Below are positions 47,706-58,573 of a DNA stretch of 64,000 nucleotides, piece by piece. Origin of the DNA: Caballeronia concitans (GTDB taxonomy: Bacteria; Pseudomonadota; Gammaproteobacteria; Burkholderiales; Burkholderiaceae). The stretch covers positions 40,108 through 104,107 of the forward strand of contig NZ_FCNV02000015.1 in NCBI RefSeq assembly GCF_001544615.1. The letters run 5' to 3'. The translations under genes and the position numbers were made by a program. The notes under the pieces were generated by a model. The model made no database searches. It was not told the origin of the DNA and saw nothing but the letters and a program-made list of their open reading frames with translations. How positions within the stretch are numbered: the first letter of the stretch is position 1; the number at the start of each line of letters is the position of its first letter.

Positions 47706-49028
47706 ATGTCTATCAAGATTCGTAAGCTCGATTCCAGCACCGACGGTTTTCAGAAGGCGCTGCGCGCGGTTCTCGCGTTCGAAGCGAGCGAGGACGAAGC
47801 CATCGAGCGCGCCGTCGCGCAGATTCTCGCGGACGTGAAAACGCGTGGCGACGCCGCCGTGCTCGACTACACCAACAAGTTCGACCGGTTGAAAGCGGAC
47901 AGCGTCGCGGCGCTGGAACTGCCTGCGTCCGAACTTGAAGCCGCGCTCGAAGGACTCGAGCCGAAGCGCCGCGCGGCGCTCGAAGCGGCGGCGGCGCGTG
48001 TGCGCGGGTATCACGAGAAACAGCGCATCGAATGCGGAAGTCATAGCTGGCAGTACACCGAAGCCGACGGCACCGTGCTCGGCCAGAAAGTGACGCCGCT
48101 CGATCGCGCGGGCATCTACGTGCCGGGCGGCAAGGCGGCGTATCCGTCGTCGGTGCTGATGAACGCGATTCCGGCACGCGTCGCGGGCGTGAAGGAAATC
48201 GTGATGGTCGTGCCGACGCCCGACGGCGTGAAGAATCCGCTCGTGCTGGCGGCGGCGCTGCTCGGCGGCGTGGACCGCGTGTTCACCATCGGCGGCGCGC
48301 AGGCAGTCGGCGCGCTCGCCTACGGCACGGAATCCGTGCCGGCGGTCGACAAGATTTGCGGGCCGGGCAACGCGTATGTCGCATCGGCGAAGCGGCGTGT
48401 TTTCGGCACGGTCGGCATCGACATGATCGCGGGCCCCTCCGAGATTCTCGTGATCTGCGACGCCACCACCGATCCGCGCTGGGTCGCGATGGACCTCTTC
48501 TCGCAAGCCGAGCACGACGAACTCGCGCAGTCCATTCTGCTGTGCCCGGACGCGGCGTTCATTCAGCGCGTGGAAGATGCGATCGTCGAACTGCTGCCCG
48601 CCATGCCGCGCCGCGATGTCATCCAGCGCTCGCTCGAAGATCGCGGCGCGCTGATCAAGGTGAAGGACATGACCGAAGCCTGCGCGATCGCCAACGACAT
48701 CGCGCCGGAGCACCTCGAAATCTCCGCGCTGGATCCGCATCAGTGGGCGGCGCGTATTCACAACGCAGGCGCCATGTTCCTCGGCCGCTACACGAGCGAA
48801 AGCTTGGGCGATTACTGCGCGGGCCCGAATCACGTGCTGCCGACATCGCGGACCGCGCGTTTCTCGTCGCCGCTCGGCGTGTACGACTTCATGAAGCGCT
48901 CCAGCGTGATCGAAGTGAGCGCGGACGGCGCGCAGACGCTCGGGGAAATCGCGGCCGAACTCGCGTACGGCGAAGGCTTGCAGGCGCATGCGAAGAGCGC
49001 CGAATACCGCATGAAAAACCTCGGCTGA
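47706..49028 (+). CDS. hisD: Histidinol dehydrogenase HisD
   Basis: A 440-residue Zn- and NAD-dependent enzyme oxidising histidinol to histidine in two steps. Signature segments: [58 protein letters not shown] (zinc His) and [14 protein letters not shown]. The length is normal. Confidence 0.96.
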   Translation: MSIKIRKLDSSTDGFQKALRAVLAFEASEDEAIERAVAQILADVKTRGDAAVLDYTNKFDRLKADSVAALELPASELEAALEGLEPKRRAALEAAAARVRGYHEKQRIECGSHSWQYTEADGTVLGQKVTPLDRAGIYVPGGKAAYPSSVLMNAIPARVAGVKEIVMVVPTPDGVKNPLVLAAALLGGVDRVFTIGGAQAVGALAYGTESVPAVDKICGPGNAYVASAKRRVFGTVGIDMIAGPSEILVICDATTDPRWVAMDLFSQAEHDELAQSILLCPDAAFIQRVEDAIVELLPAMPRRDVIQRSLEDRGALIKVKDMTEACAIANDIAPEHLEISALDPHQWAARIHNAGAMFLGRYTSESLGDYCAGPNHVLPTSRTARFSSPLGVYDFMKRSSVIEVSADGAQTLGEIAAELAYGEGLQAHAKSAEYRMKNLG

Positions 49029-49089
49029 TTGTGCCGGCCCGACTGAACGAGGCGGCCTGAGAGCCGCCGCACCCGCCATCGGCGGCACC

Positions 49090-50163
49090 ATGACGACACC
49101 ACAAGACATCATTCGTCCCGACATCCTCGCGATGACGAGCTATCCCGTGCCCGATTCCACGGGCCTCATCAAGCTCGACGCGATGGAAAATCCGTACACG
49201 CTTCCCGCCGATCTCGCCGAGCGCCTAGGCGCGCATCTGGCGGGCGTCGCGCTGAATCGCTATCCGGCGCCGCGCCCGGCAGATCTCGTCGCGAAGCTCA
49301 AGCGCGCGATGCACGTGCCCGACGCCTGCGACGTGCTGCTCGGCAACGGTTCGGACGAACTGATCAGCATGATGTCGGTGGCGTGCGCGAAGCCGGGCGC
49401 GAAGGTCGTCGCGCCGGTGCCGGGCTTCGTCATGTATCAGATGTCGGCGGCGTTCGCGGGGCTCGAGTTTGTCGGCGTGCCGCTCAACGCGGATTTCACG
49501 CTCGACGCGAACGCGCTCGTCGCGGCCATCGAAGAACATGCGCCGGCGCTCGTCTACCTCGCGTATCCGAACAATCCGACCGGCACGCTCTACAGCGACG
49601 CCGACATGGAACGCGTGATCGCGGCGGCGCGCAAGAGTCTCGTCGTCATCGACGAGGCGTATCAGCCGTTCGCCGAAAAGACGTGGATGCCGCGCGCGGC
49701 CGAATTCGATAATGTCGTCGTGATGCGCACGGTCTCGAAGCTCGGGCTGGCGGGCATCCGCCTGGGCTACATGGCGGGGCGGCCCGCGTGGATCATGCAG
49801 TTCGACAAGGTGCGCCCGCCGTACAACATCAACGTGCTGACGCAGGCCACCGCCGATTTCCTGCTCGATCACCTCGACGTGCTCGACGCGCAGGCCGCCG
49901 CGCTGCGCGAGGAACGCGCTAGACTCGCGCGCGAAGTGGCGGCGCTGCCGGGCATGACGGTGTACCCGAGCGCGGGCAACTTCCTGCTCGTGCGCGTGCC
50001 GGATGCCGCGCTCGCGTTCGAAACGCTGCTAACTTCGCGGGTTCTGGTCAAAAACGTGGGTAAAATGCACCCATTGCTTTCAAATTGCGTGCGATTGACG
50101 GTAGGAACCGCCGAAGAAAACGCGCAGATGATCGCGGCGCTCAAAAAGCTCGCGCCGAAATAA
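49090..50163 (+). CDS. hisC: Histidinol-phosphate aminotransferase HisC
   Basis: A 357-residue fold-I PLP aminotransferase. The segments [36 protein letters not shown] and the PLP lysine in [15 protein letters not shown] are present. It converts imidazole-acetol phosphate to histidinol phosphate. It lies 61 bases after hisD. Confidence 0.96.
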   Translation: MTTPQDIIRPDILAMTSYPVPDSTGLIKLDAMENPYTLPADLAERLGAHLAGVALNRYPAPRPADLVAKLKRAMHVPDACDVLLGNGSDELISMMSVACAKPGAKVVAPVPGFVMYQMSAAFAGLEFVGVPLNADFTLDANALVAAIEEHAPALVYLAYPNNPTGTLYSDADMERVIAAARKSLVVIDEAYQPFAEKTWMPRAAEFDNVVVMRTVSKLGLAGIRLGYMAGRPAWIMQFDKVRPPYNINVLTQATADFLLDHLDVLDAQAAALREERARLAREVAALPGMTVYPSAGNFLLVRVPDAALAFETLLTSRVLVKNVGKMHPLLSNCVRLTVGTAEENAQMIAALKKLAPK

Positions 50164-50197
50164 GCTCACCTCTTCTCGAAAGTCTCAAGGAAACACC

Positions 50198-50785
50198 ATG
50201 CGCATTGCGGAAGTCGTTCGCAACACCAGCGAAACGCAGATCCGTGTGAAGCTCGATCTGGACGGCACCGGCAAGCAGAAGCTCGCCACCGGCGTGCCGT
50301 TCCTCGATCACATGCTCGACCAGATCGCCCGTCACGGCCTGTTCGACCTCGAAATCGAAGCGCATGGCGACCTCCATATCGACGATCACCATACAGTCGA
50401 GGATACCGGCATCACGCTCGGGCAAGCGGTGGCGAAGGCCATCGGCGACCGCAAGGGCATCCGCCGCTACGGTCATTCGTATGTGCCGCTGGACGAAGCG
50501 CTGTCGCGCGTCGTCATCGACTTTTCGGGGCGGCCGGGACTGGAGTTCAACGTGCCGTTCACGCGCGCGCGCATCGGCAATTTCGATGTCGATCTCACCA
50601 TCGAATTCTTCCGCGGGTTCGTGAATCACGCCGGCGTCACGCTGCATATCGACAACTTGCGCGGCATCAACGCGCATCATCAGGTCGAGACCGTGTTCAA
50701 GGCGTTCGGCCGCGCGCTGCGCATGGCCGTCGAGTTCGACGAACGCGCGGCGGGGCAGATTCCGTCGACCAAAGGCAGTCTTTAA
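50198..50785 (+). CDS. hisB: Imidazoleglycerol-phosphate dehydratase HisB (monofunctional)
   Basis: A 195-residue Mn-dependent dehydratase with duplicated motifs [27 protein letters not shown], and later [13 protein letters not shown] and [18 protein letters not shown]. It lacks the histidinol-phosphatase domain fused to it in E. coli, so that step must come from another gene. Confidence 0.96.
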   Translation: MRIAEVVRNTSETQIRVKLDLDGTGKQKLATGVPFLDHMLDQIARHGLFDLEIEAHGDLHIDDHHTVEDTGITLGQAVAKAIGDRKGIRRYGHSYVPLDEALSRVVIDFSGRPGLEFNVPFTRARIGNFDVDLTIEFFRGFVNHAGVTLHIDNLRGINAHHQVETVFKAFGRALRMAVEFDERAAGQIPSTKGSL

Positions 50786-50839
50786 GCGCTGCATGCCGAT
50801 TCGGCGCGACGCCGCGTCCAACCCGGCTGGCCATCCACG

Positions 50840-51460
50840 ATGGATCTGTTCAAGTCGTTCATATCCTTGCTCGCGCTGATCAACCCGATCGGCGCGATAC
50901 CGTTTTTTCTGAGCCTCACCGCGCAGCAGTCCGATGGGGAGAAGCGCAATACCATCCGTGTCGCGTGCATTTCGGTGTTCTGCGTGATCGCGGTGACCGC
51001 GCTGCTCGGGCAGCAGATCATCGAGTTCTTCGGGATATCGGTCGGATCGTTCGAAGTCGGCGGCGGCATCATCATGTTGCTGATGGCGATCAGCATGCTG
51101 AACGCGCAAGTCGGCAACGCGCGCTCCACGCCCGAAGAGCGCATGGAAGCCGAGGAGCGCAACAGCGTGGCCGTCGTGCCGCTCGCGATTCCGCTGCTCA
51201 CCGGGCCGGGATCGATCAGCACGGTGATCGTCTATGCCGCGAACGCGCAGCACTGGTACGACCGCTTCGGGCTCGTGGTGCTGGGCGCGGTCATCGCGGG
51301 ACTGTGCTTCGGCGCGCTGAATCTCGCCGAGCCGATCGCGCGCTGGGTCGGGCGCACCGGCATCAACATCGGCACGCGTCTCATGGGATTGATGTTGTCG
51401 GCGCTGGCGGTGGAGTTCATCGTCAACGGATTGAAGGCCCTGTTGCCTACTTTGAAATGA
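50840..51460 (+). CDS. MarC-family integral membrane protein
   Basis: A 206-residue protein with six hydrophobic helices. It carries the family segments [15 protein letters not shown] and [21 protein letters not shown]. MarC proteins have no settled function; early links to multiple antibiotic resistance were not confirmed. It sits inside the his operon between hisB (54 bases before) and hisH, whose ATG overlaps its stop, so it must be co-transcribed and coupled with histidine genes. Confidence 0.93.
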   Translation: MDLFKSFISLLALINPIGAIPFFLSLTAQQSDGEKRNTIRVACISVFCVIAVTALLGQQIIEFFGISVGSFEVGGGIIMLLMAISMLNAQVGNARSTPEERMEAEERNSVAVVPLAIPLLTGPGSISTVIVYAANAQHWYDRFGLVVLGAVIAGLCFGALNLAEPIARWVGRTGINIGTRLMGLMLSALAVEFIVNGLKALLPTLK

Positions 51461-52098
51461 AAACTTCGATTGCGATTGTTGATTACGGAATGGGCAATCT
51501 GCGCTCGGTCTATCAGGCGCTGAAGAAGGCCGCGCCGGATGCGGACGTGGCGATCGTCGATCAGCCGCAGGCCATCCGCGCAGCCGATCGCATCGTGCTG
51601 CCGGGTCAGGGCGCGATGCGCGACTGCATGGGCCACCTCGGCGAGTCGGGCCTGCAGGAAGCGGTGATGCAGGCGTCGCGCGAAAAGCCGATGCTCGGCG
51701 TGTGCGTCGGCGAGCAGATGCTGTTCGACTGGAGCGAGGAAGGCGACACCCAAGGCCTCGGGCTTTTCCCCGGCAAGGTGGTGCGCTTCGATCTGGAAGG
51801 CCGCGTGCAGGACGACGGGTCGCGCTTCAAGGTGCCGCAGATGGGCTGGAACCGCGTGCGTCAGACGCAGGCGCATCCGCTGTGGGACGGCATCGCGGAT
51901 GGCGCTTTCTTCTACTTCGTGCACAGTTACTACGTGGTGCCGGACAATCCCGCGCATACCGCCGGCGAAACCGCGTATGGCGATGCCTTCACGTCGGCGG
52001 TCGCGCGCGACAACATTTTCGCCACGCAATTCCACCCCGAAAAAAGCGCGGATGCGGGCTTGCGCCTGTACCGGAACTTCGTGCACTGGAATCCGTGA
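51457..52098 (+). CDS. hisH: Imidazole glycerol phosphate synthase glutaminase subunit HisH
   Basis: A 213-residue class I glutamine amidotransferase supplying ammonia to HisF. The nucleophile is Cys83 in [10 protein letters not shown]; the His and Glu are in TQFHPEKS. The nucleophile elbow reads GVCVGEQ rather than the common GICLGMQ. It overlaps the MarC-family gene by 4 bases. Confidence 0.96.
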   Translation: MKTSIAIVDYGMGNLRSVYQALKKAAPDADVAIVDQPQAIRAADRIVLPGQGAMRDCMGHLGESGLQEAVMQASREKPMLGVCVGEQMLFDWSEEGDTQGLGLFPGKVVRFDLEGRVQDDGSRFKVPQMGWNRVRQTQAHPLWDGIADGAFFYFVHSYYVVPDNPAHTAGETAYGDAFTSAVARDNIFATQFHPEKSADAGLRLYRNFVHWNP

Positions 52099-52226
52099 GA
52101 GGCACCGCACGTTAGCCGTTCGGCCTAGCCTCTCGCGCGACGGAGTGCTGCAAGACTTGTACTACACTAGCGAGACGGCCCGCGCGGCCGTTCTCATTAA
52201 TTTCATCCAGACATTACGCGATACCT

Positions 52227-52979
52227 ATGCTGCTCATTCCGGCCATCGATCTTAAAGACGGTCAGTGCGTGCGCCTCAAGCAGGGCGATATGGACCAGGC
52301 GACCATTTTCTCAGAGGATCCGGCGGCGATGGCCCGGCATTGGGTCGACAAGGGGGCACGCAGACTGCACCTCGTCGACCTGAACGGCGCATTCGCGGGC
52401 AAGCCGAGAAACGGCGACGCCATCCGCGCGATCATCGAAGAAGTGGGCAGCGAAATTCCCGTGCAGTTGGGCGGCGGCATCCGCGACCTCAACACGATCG
52501 AACGCTATCTCGACGACGGCCTCGCCTACGTGATCATCGGCACGGCGGCGGTGAAGAATCCCGGCTTTTTGCAGGACGCGTGCACCGCGTTTGCCGGGCA
52601 CATCATCGTCGGGCTGGACGCGAAAGACGGCAAAGTCGCCACCGACGGCTGGAGCAAGCTGACCGGTCACGAAGTCGTGGACCTCGGCCGCAAGTTCGAG
52701 GACTACGGCTGCGAGTCCATCATCTATACGGACATCGGCCGCGACGGCATGCTTCAGGGCATCAACATCGACGCGACCGTGCGGCTCGCGCAAGCGGTGA
52801 AGATTCCGGTCATCGCGAGCGGCGGGCTGTCGAGCATCGCGGACATCGAGTCGCTCTGCGAAGTCGAGAGCGAAGGCATCGAAGGCGTGATCTGCGGCCG
52901 CGCGATCTACTCCGGCGACCTCGACTTCAACGCGGCGCAACAGCGCGCCGACGCGCTGCGCGAAGCGGACGACGCTTAA
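52227..52979 (+). CDS. hisA: Phosphoribosylformimino-AICAR phosphate isomerase HisA
   Basis: A 250-residue (beta/alpha)8 barrel with the catalytic Asp8 in [11 protein letters not shown] and the second Asp in [12 protein letters not shown]; the phosphate-binding GGGIRD and ASGGLSS are present. It isomerises ProFAR to PRFAR. A 128-base gap from hisH contains no gene. Confidence 0.96.
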   Translation: MLLIPAIDLKDGQCVRLKQGDMDQATIFSEDPAAMARHWVDKGARRLHLVDLNGAFAGKPRNGDAIRAIIEEVGSEIPVQLGGGIRDLNTIERYLDDGLAYVIIGTAAVKNPGFLQDACTAFAGHIIVGLDAKDGKVATDGWSKLTGHEVVDLGRKFEDYGCESIIYTDIGRDGMLQGINIDATVRLAQAVKIPVIASGGLSSIADIESLCEVESEGIEGVICGRAIYSGDLDFNAAQQRADALREADDA

Positions 52980-53016
52980 ACCCGCCGCTTCGCCCCTTGC
53001 GCGGACGTTTCAAGCG

Positions 53017-53040
53017 CGCCGGGCGGCGCTGGCCGCCCTC
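53017..53040 (+). repeat. Perfect hairpin in the hisA-hisF gap
   Basis: GGGCGGC (53021-53027) and GCCGCCC (53032-53038) form a 7-base-pair GC stem with a GCTG loop, 33 bases before the hisF start. There is no T-run, so it is not a standard terminator. Confidence 0.55.
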
Positions 53041-53070
53041 ACTTCGTACCGAACCGGCAGTGGCAAGAAC

Positions 53071-53844
53071 ATGGCTCTCGCAAAACGCATCATCCCCTGT
53101 CTCGACGTGACCGCTGGCCGCGTCGTCAAAGGGGTCAACTTCGTCGAACTGCGCGACGCGGGCGATCCCGTGGAAATCGCGCGGCGCTATGACGATCAGG
53201 GCGCGGACGAACTCACGTTCCTCGACATCACCGCGACGTCCGATCAGCGCGACCTCATTCTCCCGATCATCGAGGCGGTGGCGTCGCAGGTCTTCATTCC
53301 GCTGACCGTCGGCGGGGGCGTGCGCGCCGTGGAGGACGTCCGGCGCCTGCTGAACGCGGGCGCGGACAAGATCAGCATGAACTCGTCGGCGGTCGCGAAT
53401 CCGCAACTCGTGCGCGATGCGTCGGACAAGCACGGTTCGCAGTGCATCGTCGTCGCCATCGACGCGAAGCGCGTGTCGGCGGAAGGCGATGCGCCGCGCT
53501 GGGAAGTGTTCACGCACGGCGGGCGCAAGGCGACGGGCATCGACGCGATCGAATGGGCGCGCAAGATGGCCGAACTCGGCGCGGGCGAAATCCTGCTGAC
53601 CAGCATGGATCGCGACGGCACCAAGGCGGGCTTCGATCTGGCGCTGACGCGCGCCGTATCGGACGCCGTGCCGGTTCCGGTGATCGCGTCCGGCGGCGTC
53701 GGCTCGCTGCAGCATCTTGCCGATGGCATCGTGGATGGTCACGCAGACGCCGTGCTCGCGGCGAGCATCTTCCACTACGGCGAGCACACGGTCGGCGAGG
53801 CGAAGCGCTTCATGGCCGACCAGGGCATCGCGGTGAGGATCTGA
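53071..53844 (+). CDS. hisF: Imidazole glycerol phosphate synthase cyclase subunit HisF
   Basis: A 257-residue (beta/alpha)8 barrel cyclase with catalytic Asp12 in [10 protein letters not shown] and Asp in [20 protein letters not shown] and ASGGVGS bind phosphate. With HisH it makes imidazole glycerol phosphate and AICAR. It lies 2 bases before hisI. Confidence 0.97.
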   Translation: MALAKRIIPCLDVTAGRVVKGVNFVELRDAGDPVEIARRYDDQGADELTFLDITATSDQRDLILPIIEAVASQVFIPLTVGGGVRAVEDVRRLLNAGADKISMNSSAVANPQLVRDASDKHGSQCIVVAIDAKRVSAEGDAPRWEVFTHGGRKATGIDAIEWARKMAELGAGEILLTSMDRDGTKAGFDLALTRAVSDAVPVPVIASGGVGSLQHLADGIVDGHADAVLAASIFHYGEHTVGEAKRFMADQGIAVRI

Positions 53845-53846
53845 CC

Positions 53847-54251
53847 ATGAGCGACCAAGCCACCTGGCTCGACAAAGTGAAGTGGGACGCGAACGGCCTC
53901 GTGCCGGTCATCGCGCAAGAAGCATCGACGAACGACGTGCTGATGTTCGCGTGGATGAACCGCGAGGCGCTCGCGAAGACCATCGAACTGAAGCGCGCCG
54001 TGTATTTCTCGCGCTCGCGGCAGCGGTTGTGGTTCAAGGGCGAGGAATCGGGGCACGTCCAGCACGTCCACGACGTGCGCCTCGACTGCGACGAGGACGT
54101 CGTGCTGCTCAAAGTCGAGCAGGTTTCGGGTATCGCCTGCCACACGGGCCGCCATTCCTGCTTTTTTCAGAAATTCGAAGGAACGGCCGAAAGCGGCGAG
54201 TGGGTCGCCGTCGAACCGGTCCTGAAAGACCCAGAAAGCATCTATAAATGA
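53847..54251 (+). CDS. hisI: Phosphoribosyl-AMP cyclohydrolase HisI
   Basis: A 134-residue Zn/Mg enzyme opening the adenine ring of PR-AMP. Motifs include [28 protein letters not shown], the metal site [10 protein letters not shown], and the zinc cysteines in [12 protein letters not shown]. It is a separate gene, not fused to HisE as in E. coli; it overlaps hisE by 4 bases. Confidence 0.96.
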   Translation: MSDQATWLDKVKWDANGLVPVIAQEASTNDVLMFAWMNREALAKTIELKRAVYFSRSRQRLWFKGEESGHVQHVHDVRLDCDEDVVLLKVEQVSGIACHTGRHSCFFQKFEGTAESGEWVAVEPVLKDPESIYK

Positions 54252-54616
54252 CGCAAGCCAACACGCTGGACACGCTGCTGCGCCTCGCCGCCGTCATCGA
54301 CAGCCGCAAGGGCGGCGATCCGGAACAATCTTACGTTTCGCGACTCTTTCATAAAGGTGACGACGCGGTCCTGAAGAAAATCGGCGAGGAAGCGACGGAA
54401 GTCGTGCTCGCCGCGAAGGACACGCGGCAAGGCGGCGCGCCGAAAGCGCTCGTCGGAGAAGTCGCCGACTTGTGGTTCCATTGTCTCGTGATGCTGTCGC
54501 ATTTCGATCTGAGCCCGGCCGACGTGATCGCCGAACTGGAGCGGCGCGAAGGCCTGTCGGGGATCGAAGAAAAGGCGCTGCGCAAATCGCGCGAGCGCGA
54601 GCAGAACGGCGGCTGA
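54248..54616 (+). CDS. hisE: Phosphoribosyl-ATP pyrophosphatase HisE
   Basis: A 122-residue MazG-like all-helical hydrolase removing pyrophosphate from PR-ATP. It has the [14 protein letters not shown] segment and the metal-binding [15 protein letters not shown] and [13 protein letters not shown] helices. It is the last his gene here. Confidence 0.95.
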   Translation: MTQANTLDTLLRLAAVIDSRKGGDPEQSYVSRLFHKGDDAVLKKIGEEATEVVLAAKDTRQGGAPKALVGEVADLWFHCLVMLSHFDLSPADVIAELERREGLSGIEEKALRKSREREQNGG

Positions 54617-54659
54617 CGAGGGTTTCGCCCACTTTCTCGCGCAAGCGTTGGAGGCAAGC

Positions 54660-55052
54660 ATGAGATCGCCCGACCAGCCGTATCCGCCGCCCATGTATCA
54701 GGAATCGGGCGAGCCCGAGCGCCTGCGCCGTCTGCGCACGCTGACTCACATCCTCTACGCCCTGTATGCGCTCTACTGGCTGACGGGCGGGCTGACCGTG
54801 CTCGTCGCGGTCATCATCAATTATCTGAAGCGCGGCGACACCGTCGGCACGCCGTACGAAGCGCACTTCACGTGGCAGATCCGCACGTTCTGGTGGGCGG
54901 TGCTGGGGCATCTGGTCGGCGTGGCGCTGCTTTTCGTGGGCATCGGTTTCGTTATTCTGTTCGCGGTCGGCATCTGGACCCTTTATCGCGTCATCAAGGG
55001 CTGGCTGTTCCTCTACGAAAACAAAGCGATCGAGCCGCGCGCGTGGTTTTGA
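54660..55052 (+). CDS. Small membrane protein, DUF4870-like
   Basis: A 130-residue protein with a Pro-rich polar N-terminus (1-25) and three hydrophobic helices (about 30-55, 78-98, 98-118), ending in RAWF. It looks like the DUF4870/Tic20-like small membrane proteins found after his operons in Burkholderiales. GGAGG (54650-54654) fixes the ATG at 54660. Function unknown. Confidence 0.8.
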   Translation: MRSPDQPYPPPMYQESGEPERLRRLRTLTHILYALYALYWLTGGLTVLVAVIINYLKRGDTVGTPYEAHFTWQIRTFWWAVLGHLVGVALLFVGIGFVILFAVGIWTLYRVIKGWLFLYENKAIEPRAWF

Positions 55053-55086
55053 TCGGCCAAGCCGGATCTCCGGATACTGGACATTC

Positions 55087-55449
55087 ATGAGTCAAGACAA
55101 CTGCATTTTCTGCAAGATCGCCGCCGGGCAGATTCCCAGCACGAAGGTCTTTGAGGACGACGAATTCGTCGCCTTCAACGACATCAACCCGGCCGCGCCG
55201 GTCCACGTGCTGGTCATCCCCCGCAGGCACATTGAGACACTTTCGGACTGCTCTGAAAGTGATGCCCCGTTGCTTGGTAGAATGATGAATCTCGTTGGCC
55301 GTCTGGCGAAGGATCTGGGCGTCTCCTACACCGGGGGCGACACGGGTTTTCGCACGGTCATCAACACCGGGCCGGGCGGCGGGCAGGAGGTGTTTCACAT
55401 TCATGCGCATCTTTTGGCCGGGGAGCGCCCGTGGCGGCGGATGGGCTGA
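55087..55449 (+). CDS. hinT: HIT-family nucleotide hydrolase (HinT-like)
   Basis: A 120-residue histidine triad protein. The triad is in EVFHIHAHLLAG near residues 105-116; the N-terminal DNCIFCKIAAGQIPS with its two cysteines is standard. It hydrolyses purine nucleoside phosphoramidates. It lies between the DUF4870-like gene and tatA, an order common after hisE. Confidence 0.93.
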   Translation: MSQDNCIFCKIAAGQIPSTKVFEDDEFVAFNDINPAAPVHVLVIPRRHIETLSDCSESDAPLLGRMMNLVGRLAKDLGVSYTGGDTGFRTVINTGPGGGQEVFHIHAHLLAGERPWRRMG

Positions 55450-55602
55450 TACGGTTTCATCGTGATTTCAGCTTATTGACGCATCATTGGGCGGGCAAGA
55501 TCGATTATTGCTGGCTGAAGCGATAGTGCTTCGGCTCGGGCCGCCGGGCCAGCCTTCCGTCGCGGAAAGGTTTGGCGGCCGTACTAAGGAGAGTTTTCAT
55601 TC

Positions 55603-55836
55603 ATGGGTTCGTTGAGCATTTGGCATTGGTTGATCGTGTTGCTGATCGTGGCGCTGGTTTTCGGGACGAAGAAACTGCGTAACATCGGCGGCGACCTGGG
55701 CGGCGCGGTGAAGGGCTTCAAGGAAGGCATGCGCGAAGGCGACAACCCCGCGTCGCCGGACCAGCGCGAACTGCCGCGCAACGGCACGGTGGACGTGGAA
55801 GCGAAAGACAAGACCCGCTCGAGCGACTACCGCTAA
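55603..55836 (+). CDS. tatA: Sec-independent translocase subunit TatA
   Basis: A 77-residue protein: one N-terminal membrane helix ([15 protein letters not shown]) then the hinge [20 protein letters not shown] and a polar tail. It oligomerises to form the twin-arginine pore. AAGGAG lies 11 bases upstream. A 153-base gap before it (55450-55602) may carry a tat promoter, not located. Confidence 0.96.
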   Translation: MGSLSIWHWLIVLLIVALVFGTKKLRNIGGDLGGAVKGFKEGMREGDNPASPDQRELPRNGTVDVEAKDKTRSSDYR

Positions 55837-55873
55837 GCTGGGCCGCTGACCGCAACCCTCCACTTCTTTCTCA

Positions 55874-56404
55874 ATGCTCGATCTCGGTCTGACCAAAATG
55901 GCGCTGATCGGCGTCGTCGCGCTCGTGGTGCTCGGGCCGGAGCGCCTGCCCGGCGTCGCGCGCACCGCCGGCGCGCTCTTCGGACGCGCGCAGCGCTACA
56001 TCAACGACGTCAAGTCGGAGGTGGCGCGCGAGATGGAACTCGACGAGCTGAAGAAGATGCGCACGCAGTTCGAGACGGCGGCGTCGAACGTCGAATCGAC
56101 GATTCACGACAATCTGCGGCGCCACGAATCCGAACTCAACGACGCGTGGAATCAGGGCACGTCGGTGTCGCCGAGCATCGCGGGCGAGGGGGAATCGTCG
56201 GTTGCGGATGAGGGCGGCATCGGCCGGTCGTGGGGCAGCGCGGCGCCCGTGCCGGCGAAACGCAAGAACTGGCGCGTCAAACAGAGTGCGATTCCGGGCT
56301 GGTACAAGCGCACGACCGCGCGCCGCACGCGTGTCCAGTCGGGCGCGGCGCGCGTGGCGCGGCATACGCCCGCCAGCCTGCGGCGTCCGACGAAGTTTTT
56401 CTGA
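55874..56404 (+). CDS. tatB: Twin-arginine translocase subunit TatB
   Basis: A 176-residue protein with a short membrane helix (MALIGVVALVVLGPERLP) and a long amphipathic helix (about 25-85) that with TatC recognises twin-arginine signals. The C-terminal third is basic and Ser/Ala-rich. Confidence 0.95.
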   Translation: MLDLGLTKMALIGVVALVVLGPERLPGVARTAGALFGRAQRYINDVKSEVAREMELDELKKMRTQFETAASNVESTIHDNLRRHESELNDAWNQGTSVSPSIAGEGESSVADEGGIGRSWGSAAPVPAKRKNWRVKQSAIPGWYKRTTARRTRVQSGAARVARHTPASLRRPTKFF

Positions 56405-56448
56405 CGCGGCCGCATTCCTTCCATCGATGATCCATTCCGAGGGCCGGC

Positions 56449-57225
56449 GTGAGCGACCCGCAACAAAATAAAGACGAGCCCGTCGAAGAGACGTTCATTT
56501 CGCACCTGGTCGAACTGCGTGACCGCATTATCCGCGCGGGCGCTGCGGTCATCGTCGTATTCGTTTCGCTCGTCTACTGGGCGCCGGACATCTTCAAGCT
56601 GCTCGCGCGGCCGCTCATGCAAAACCTGCCGCGCGACGGCAAGATGATCGTCACCGACGTCACCGGCTCCTTCTTCGTGCCGATGAAGGTGACGATGCTC
56701 GTCGCGTTCGTCATCGCCTTGCCAATCGTGCTGTATCAGATCTGGGCGTTCGTCGCGCCGGGCCTTTACCAGCACGAGAAAAAGCTCGTGGGGCCGCTGG
56801 TTTTCAGCAGCTACGCGCTCTTTCTCTGCGGCATGGCGTTCGCCTATTTCGTCGTGTTTCCCACCATTTTCCGCGTAATGGCGCACTACAACGCGCCGCT
56901 CGGCGCGGAGATGACGACGGATATCGACAATTATCTGAGCTTCGTGCTGACCATGTTCCTTGCGTTCGGCGTGACGTTCGAGGTGCCGATCGTCGTCGTG
57001 TTGCTCGCGCGCATGGGCGTGGTGTCCATTCCGAAGCTGAAGCAGATTCGCCCTTATGTGATCGTCGGCGCGTTCATCATCTCGGCGGTCGTGACGCCGC
57101 CCGACGTCTTCTCGCAGCTCATTCTCGCGATTCCGCTCATCGTGCTTTACGAGGCCGGAATCGTGGCGGCGCGGTTTGTCGTCGGAAAGGAAGCGGTCAA
57201 GAGCGAGGAAGTGGTGGTGAAGTAG
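56449..57225 (+). CDS. tatC: Twin-arginine translocase subunit TatC
   Basis: A 258-residue membrane protein with six helices. The N-terminal EETFISHLVELRDRII with its Glu and the FVAPGLYQHEKK loop are the signal-binding conserved parts. The start is GTG at 56449. Likely substrates in this same window are MsrP and PetA. Confidence 0.97.
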   Translation: MSDPQQNKDEPVEETFISHLVELRDRIIRAGAAVIVVFVSLVYWAPDIFKLLARPLMQNLPRDGKMIVTDVTGSFFVPMKVTMLVAFVIALPIVLYQIWAFVAPGLYQHEKKLVGPLVFSSYALFLCGMAFAYFVVFPTIFRVMAHYNAPLGAEMTTDIDNYLSFVLTMFLAFGVTFEVPIVVVLLARMGVVSIPKLKQIRPYVIVGAFIISAVVTPPDVFSQLILAIPLIVLYEAGIVAARFVVGKEAVKSEEVVVK

Positions 57226-57280
57226 ATCGGGTGCGGCAGATTGTCGCGTTTGGTCGCTTCCAAAGTGCCCGCGTTCGATG

Positions 57281-57318
57281 AAAAAAGGCGGCTTCGATTT
57301 CTCGAAGCCGCCTTTTTA
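57281..57318. terminator. Bidirectional terminator between tatC and the HtrA-like gene
   Basis: AAAAAAGGCGGCTTCG and CGAAGCCGCCTTTTT form a long stem with a short loop between convergent genes; A-run and T-run ends suit both strands. Confidence 0.88.
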
Positions 57319-57335
57319 CTTTTCCGAACGATGCC

Positions 57336-58553
57336 TTATTCGTCGCCCTGATCGCCCTGGTCTTCGTCCGGCATCTGCGGCGCGCGCGGCTGTGCGGGCC
57401 GCTTGCCGATGGTCACGTTGACGTCCAATTCCTTGTTCTTGCGCATCAGGTGGACTTTCACCGCCGTGCCCGGCTTGATCTGCGCGACGACGTTGAGCAG
57501 GCGCGTGGTGTCGGTGATCGTGTCCTCGTTGATGCTCACGAGAATGTCGCCCGGCTTGATGCCAGCCTTGTCCGCCGGGCCGCCTTGCAGCACGCCCGCG
57601 ACGATCGCGCCCGACTTCTGATCCAGCCCGAACGATTCCGCGATTTCCGGCGTCACGTCCTGCGGCTCCACGCCGATCCATCCGCGCGTGACCGTGCCCG
57701 TCGTGATGATGCTTTCCAGCACGCTGCGCGCCGTCGAGACCGGAATGGCGAAGCCGATGCCGAGCGACCCGCCGCTGCGCGAGTAGATTGCCGTGTTGAT
57801 GCCGAGCAGGTTGCCGTTCACGTCGACGAGCGCACCGCCGGAGTTGCCGGGATTGATGGCCGCGTCGGTCTGAATGAAGTTCTCGAACGTGTTGATGCCG
57901 AGGTGATTGCGCCCGAGCGCGCTCACGATACCCATCGTCACCGTTTGCCCGACGCCGAACGGGTTGCCGATCGCCAATACGACATCGCCGACGCGCGCCT
58001 GATCCATCCGGCCGAGCGTGATGGTCGGCAGGTTCGTCATGTTGATCTTCAGCACCGCGAGGTCGGTTTCGGGATCGACGCCGATGACTTTGGCGCTCGA
58101 CGTGCGCCCGTCCGCGAGCGCGACTTCGATTTGGTCCGCACCGTCCACGACATGCTGGTTCGTTAGAATGTAGCCTTCCGAGCTGACGATGACCCCTGAG
58201 CCGAGATTCGACGCGGGAGGCTCGTCGCTCTTGCGCCGGTTCTTGTCGCCGAAGAAGTAGCGAAACAGCGGATCTTTCGAGCGCGCGTCCGGAGGCAGGT
58301 TGCCATCCTTGCTGGAGAACACGTTCACGACCGCGGGCATCGCTTTCTGCGCGCCTTCGGCATACGACGACTGAGCCGGACGCGAGCCGATGCTCGGCGC
58401 TACTTCCTGTAGCGCGACGATCGGCTCGGCGAGTTGCTTGCCAAATTGGCCCTGACGTTGAAGCCACTGCGGTTTGAGGGTCGCGATGATGAACATCAGA
58501 GCCAAAAGCACGGTGACCGCTTGGGCAAAAAACAGCCAGAAGCGTCTAAGCAT
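57336..58553 (-). CDS. DegS/HtrA-like periplasmic serine protease (one PDZ domain)
   Basis: A 405-residue trypsin-like protease. An N-terminal membrane helix (about residues 8-26) anchors it. The triad is His134 (TNQHVVDGA), Asp164 (PETDLAVL) and Ser238 (NPGNSGGAL). One PDZ domain covers about 290-380, with [11 protein letters not shown] and [13 protein letters not shown] single PDZ plus an uncleaved anchor fits DegS, the sigma-E pathway site-1 protease, better than DegP/MucD with two PDZ domains. The tail is acidic ([10 protein letters not shown]). It is divergent from the Nif3-like gene, 20 bases between starts. Confidence 0.92.
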   Translation of the reverse strand: MLRRFWLFFAQAVTVLLALMFIIATLKPQWLQRQGQFGKQLAEPIVALQEVAPSIGSRPAQSSYAEGAQKAMPAVVNVFSSKDGNLPPDARSKDPLFRYFFGDKNRRKSDEPPASNLGSGVIVSSEGYILTNQHVVDGADQIEVALADGRTSSAKVIGVDPETDLAVLKINMTNLPTITLGRMDQARVGDVVLAIGNPFGVGQTVTMGIVSALGRNHLGINTFENFIQTDAAINPGNSGGALVDVNGNLLGINTAIYSRSGGSLGIGFAIPVSTARSVLESIITTGTVTRGWIGVEPQDVTPEIAESFGLDQKSGAIVAGVLQGGPADKAGIKPGDILVSINEDTITDTTRLLNVVAQIKPGTAVKVHLMRKNKELDVNVTIGKRPAQPRAPQMPDEDQGDQGDE

Positions 58554-58573
58554 TTGAAGGGATAGAGGATTTC

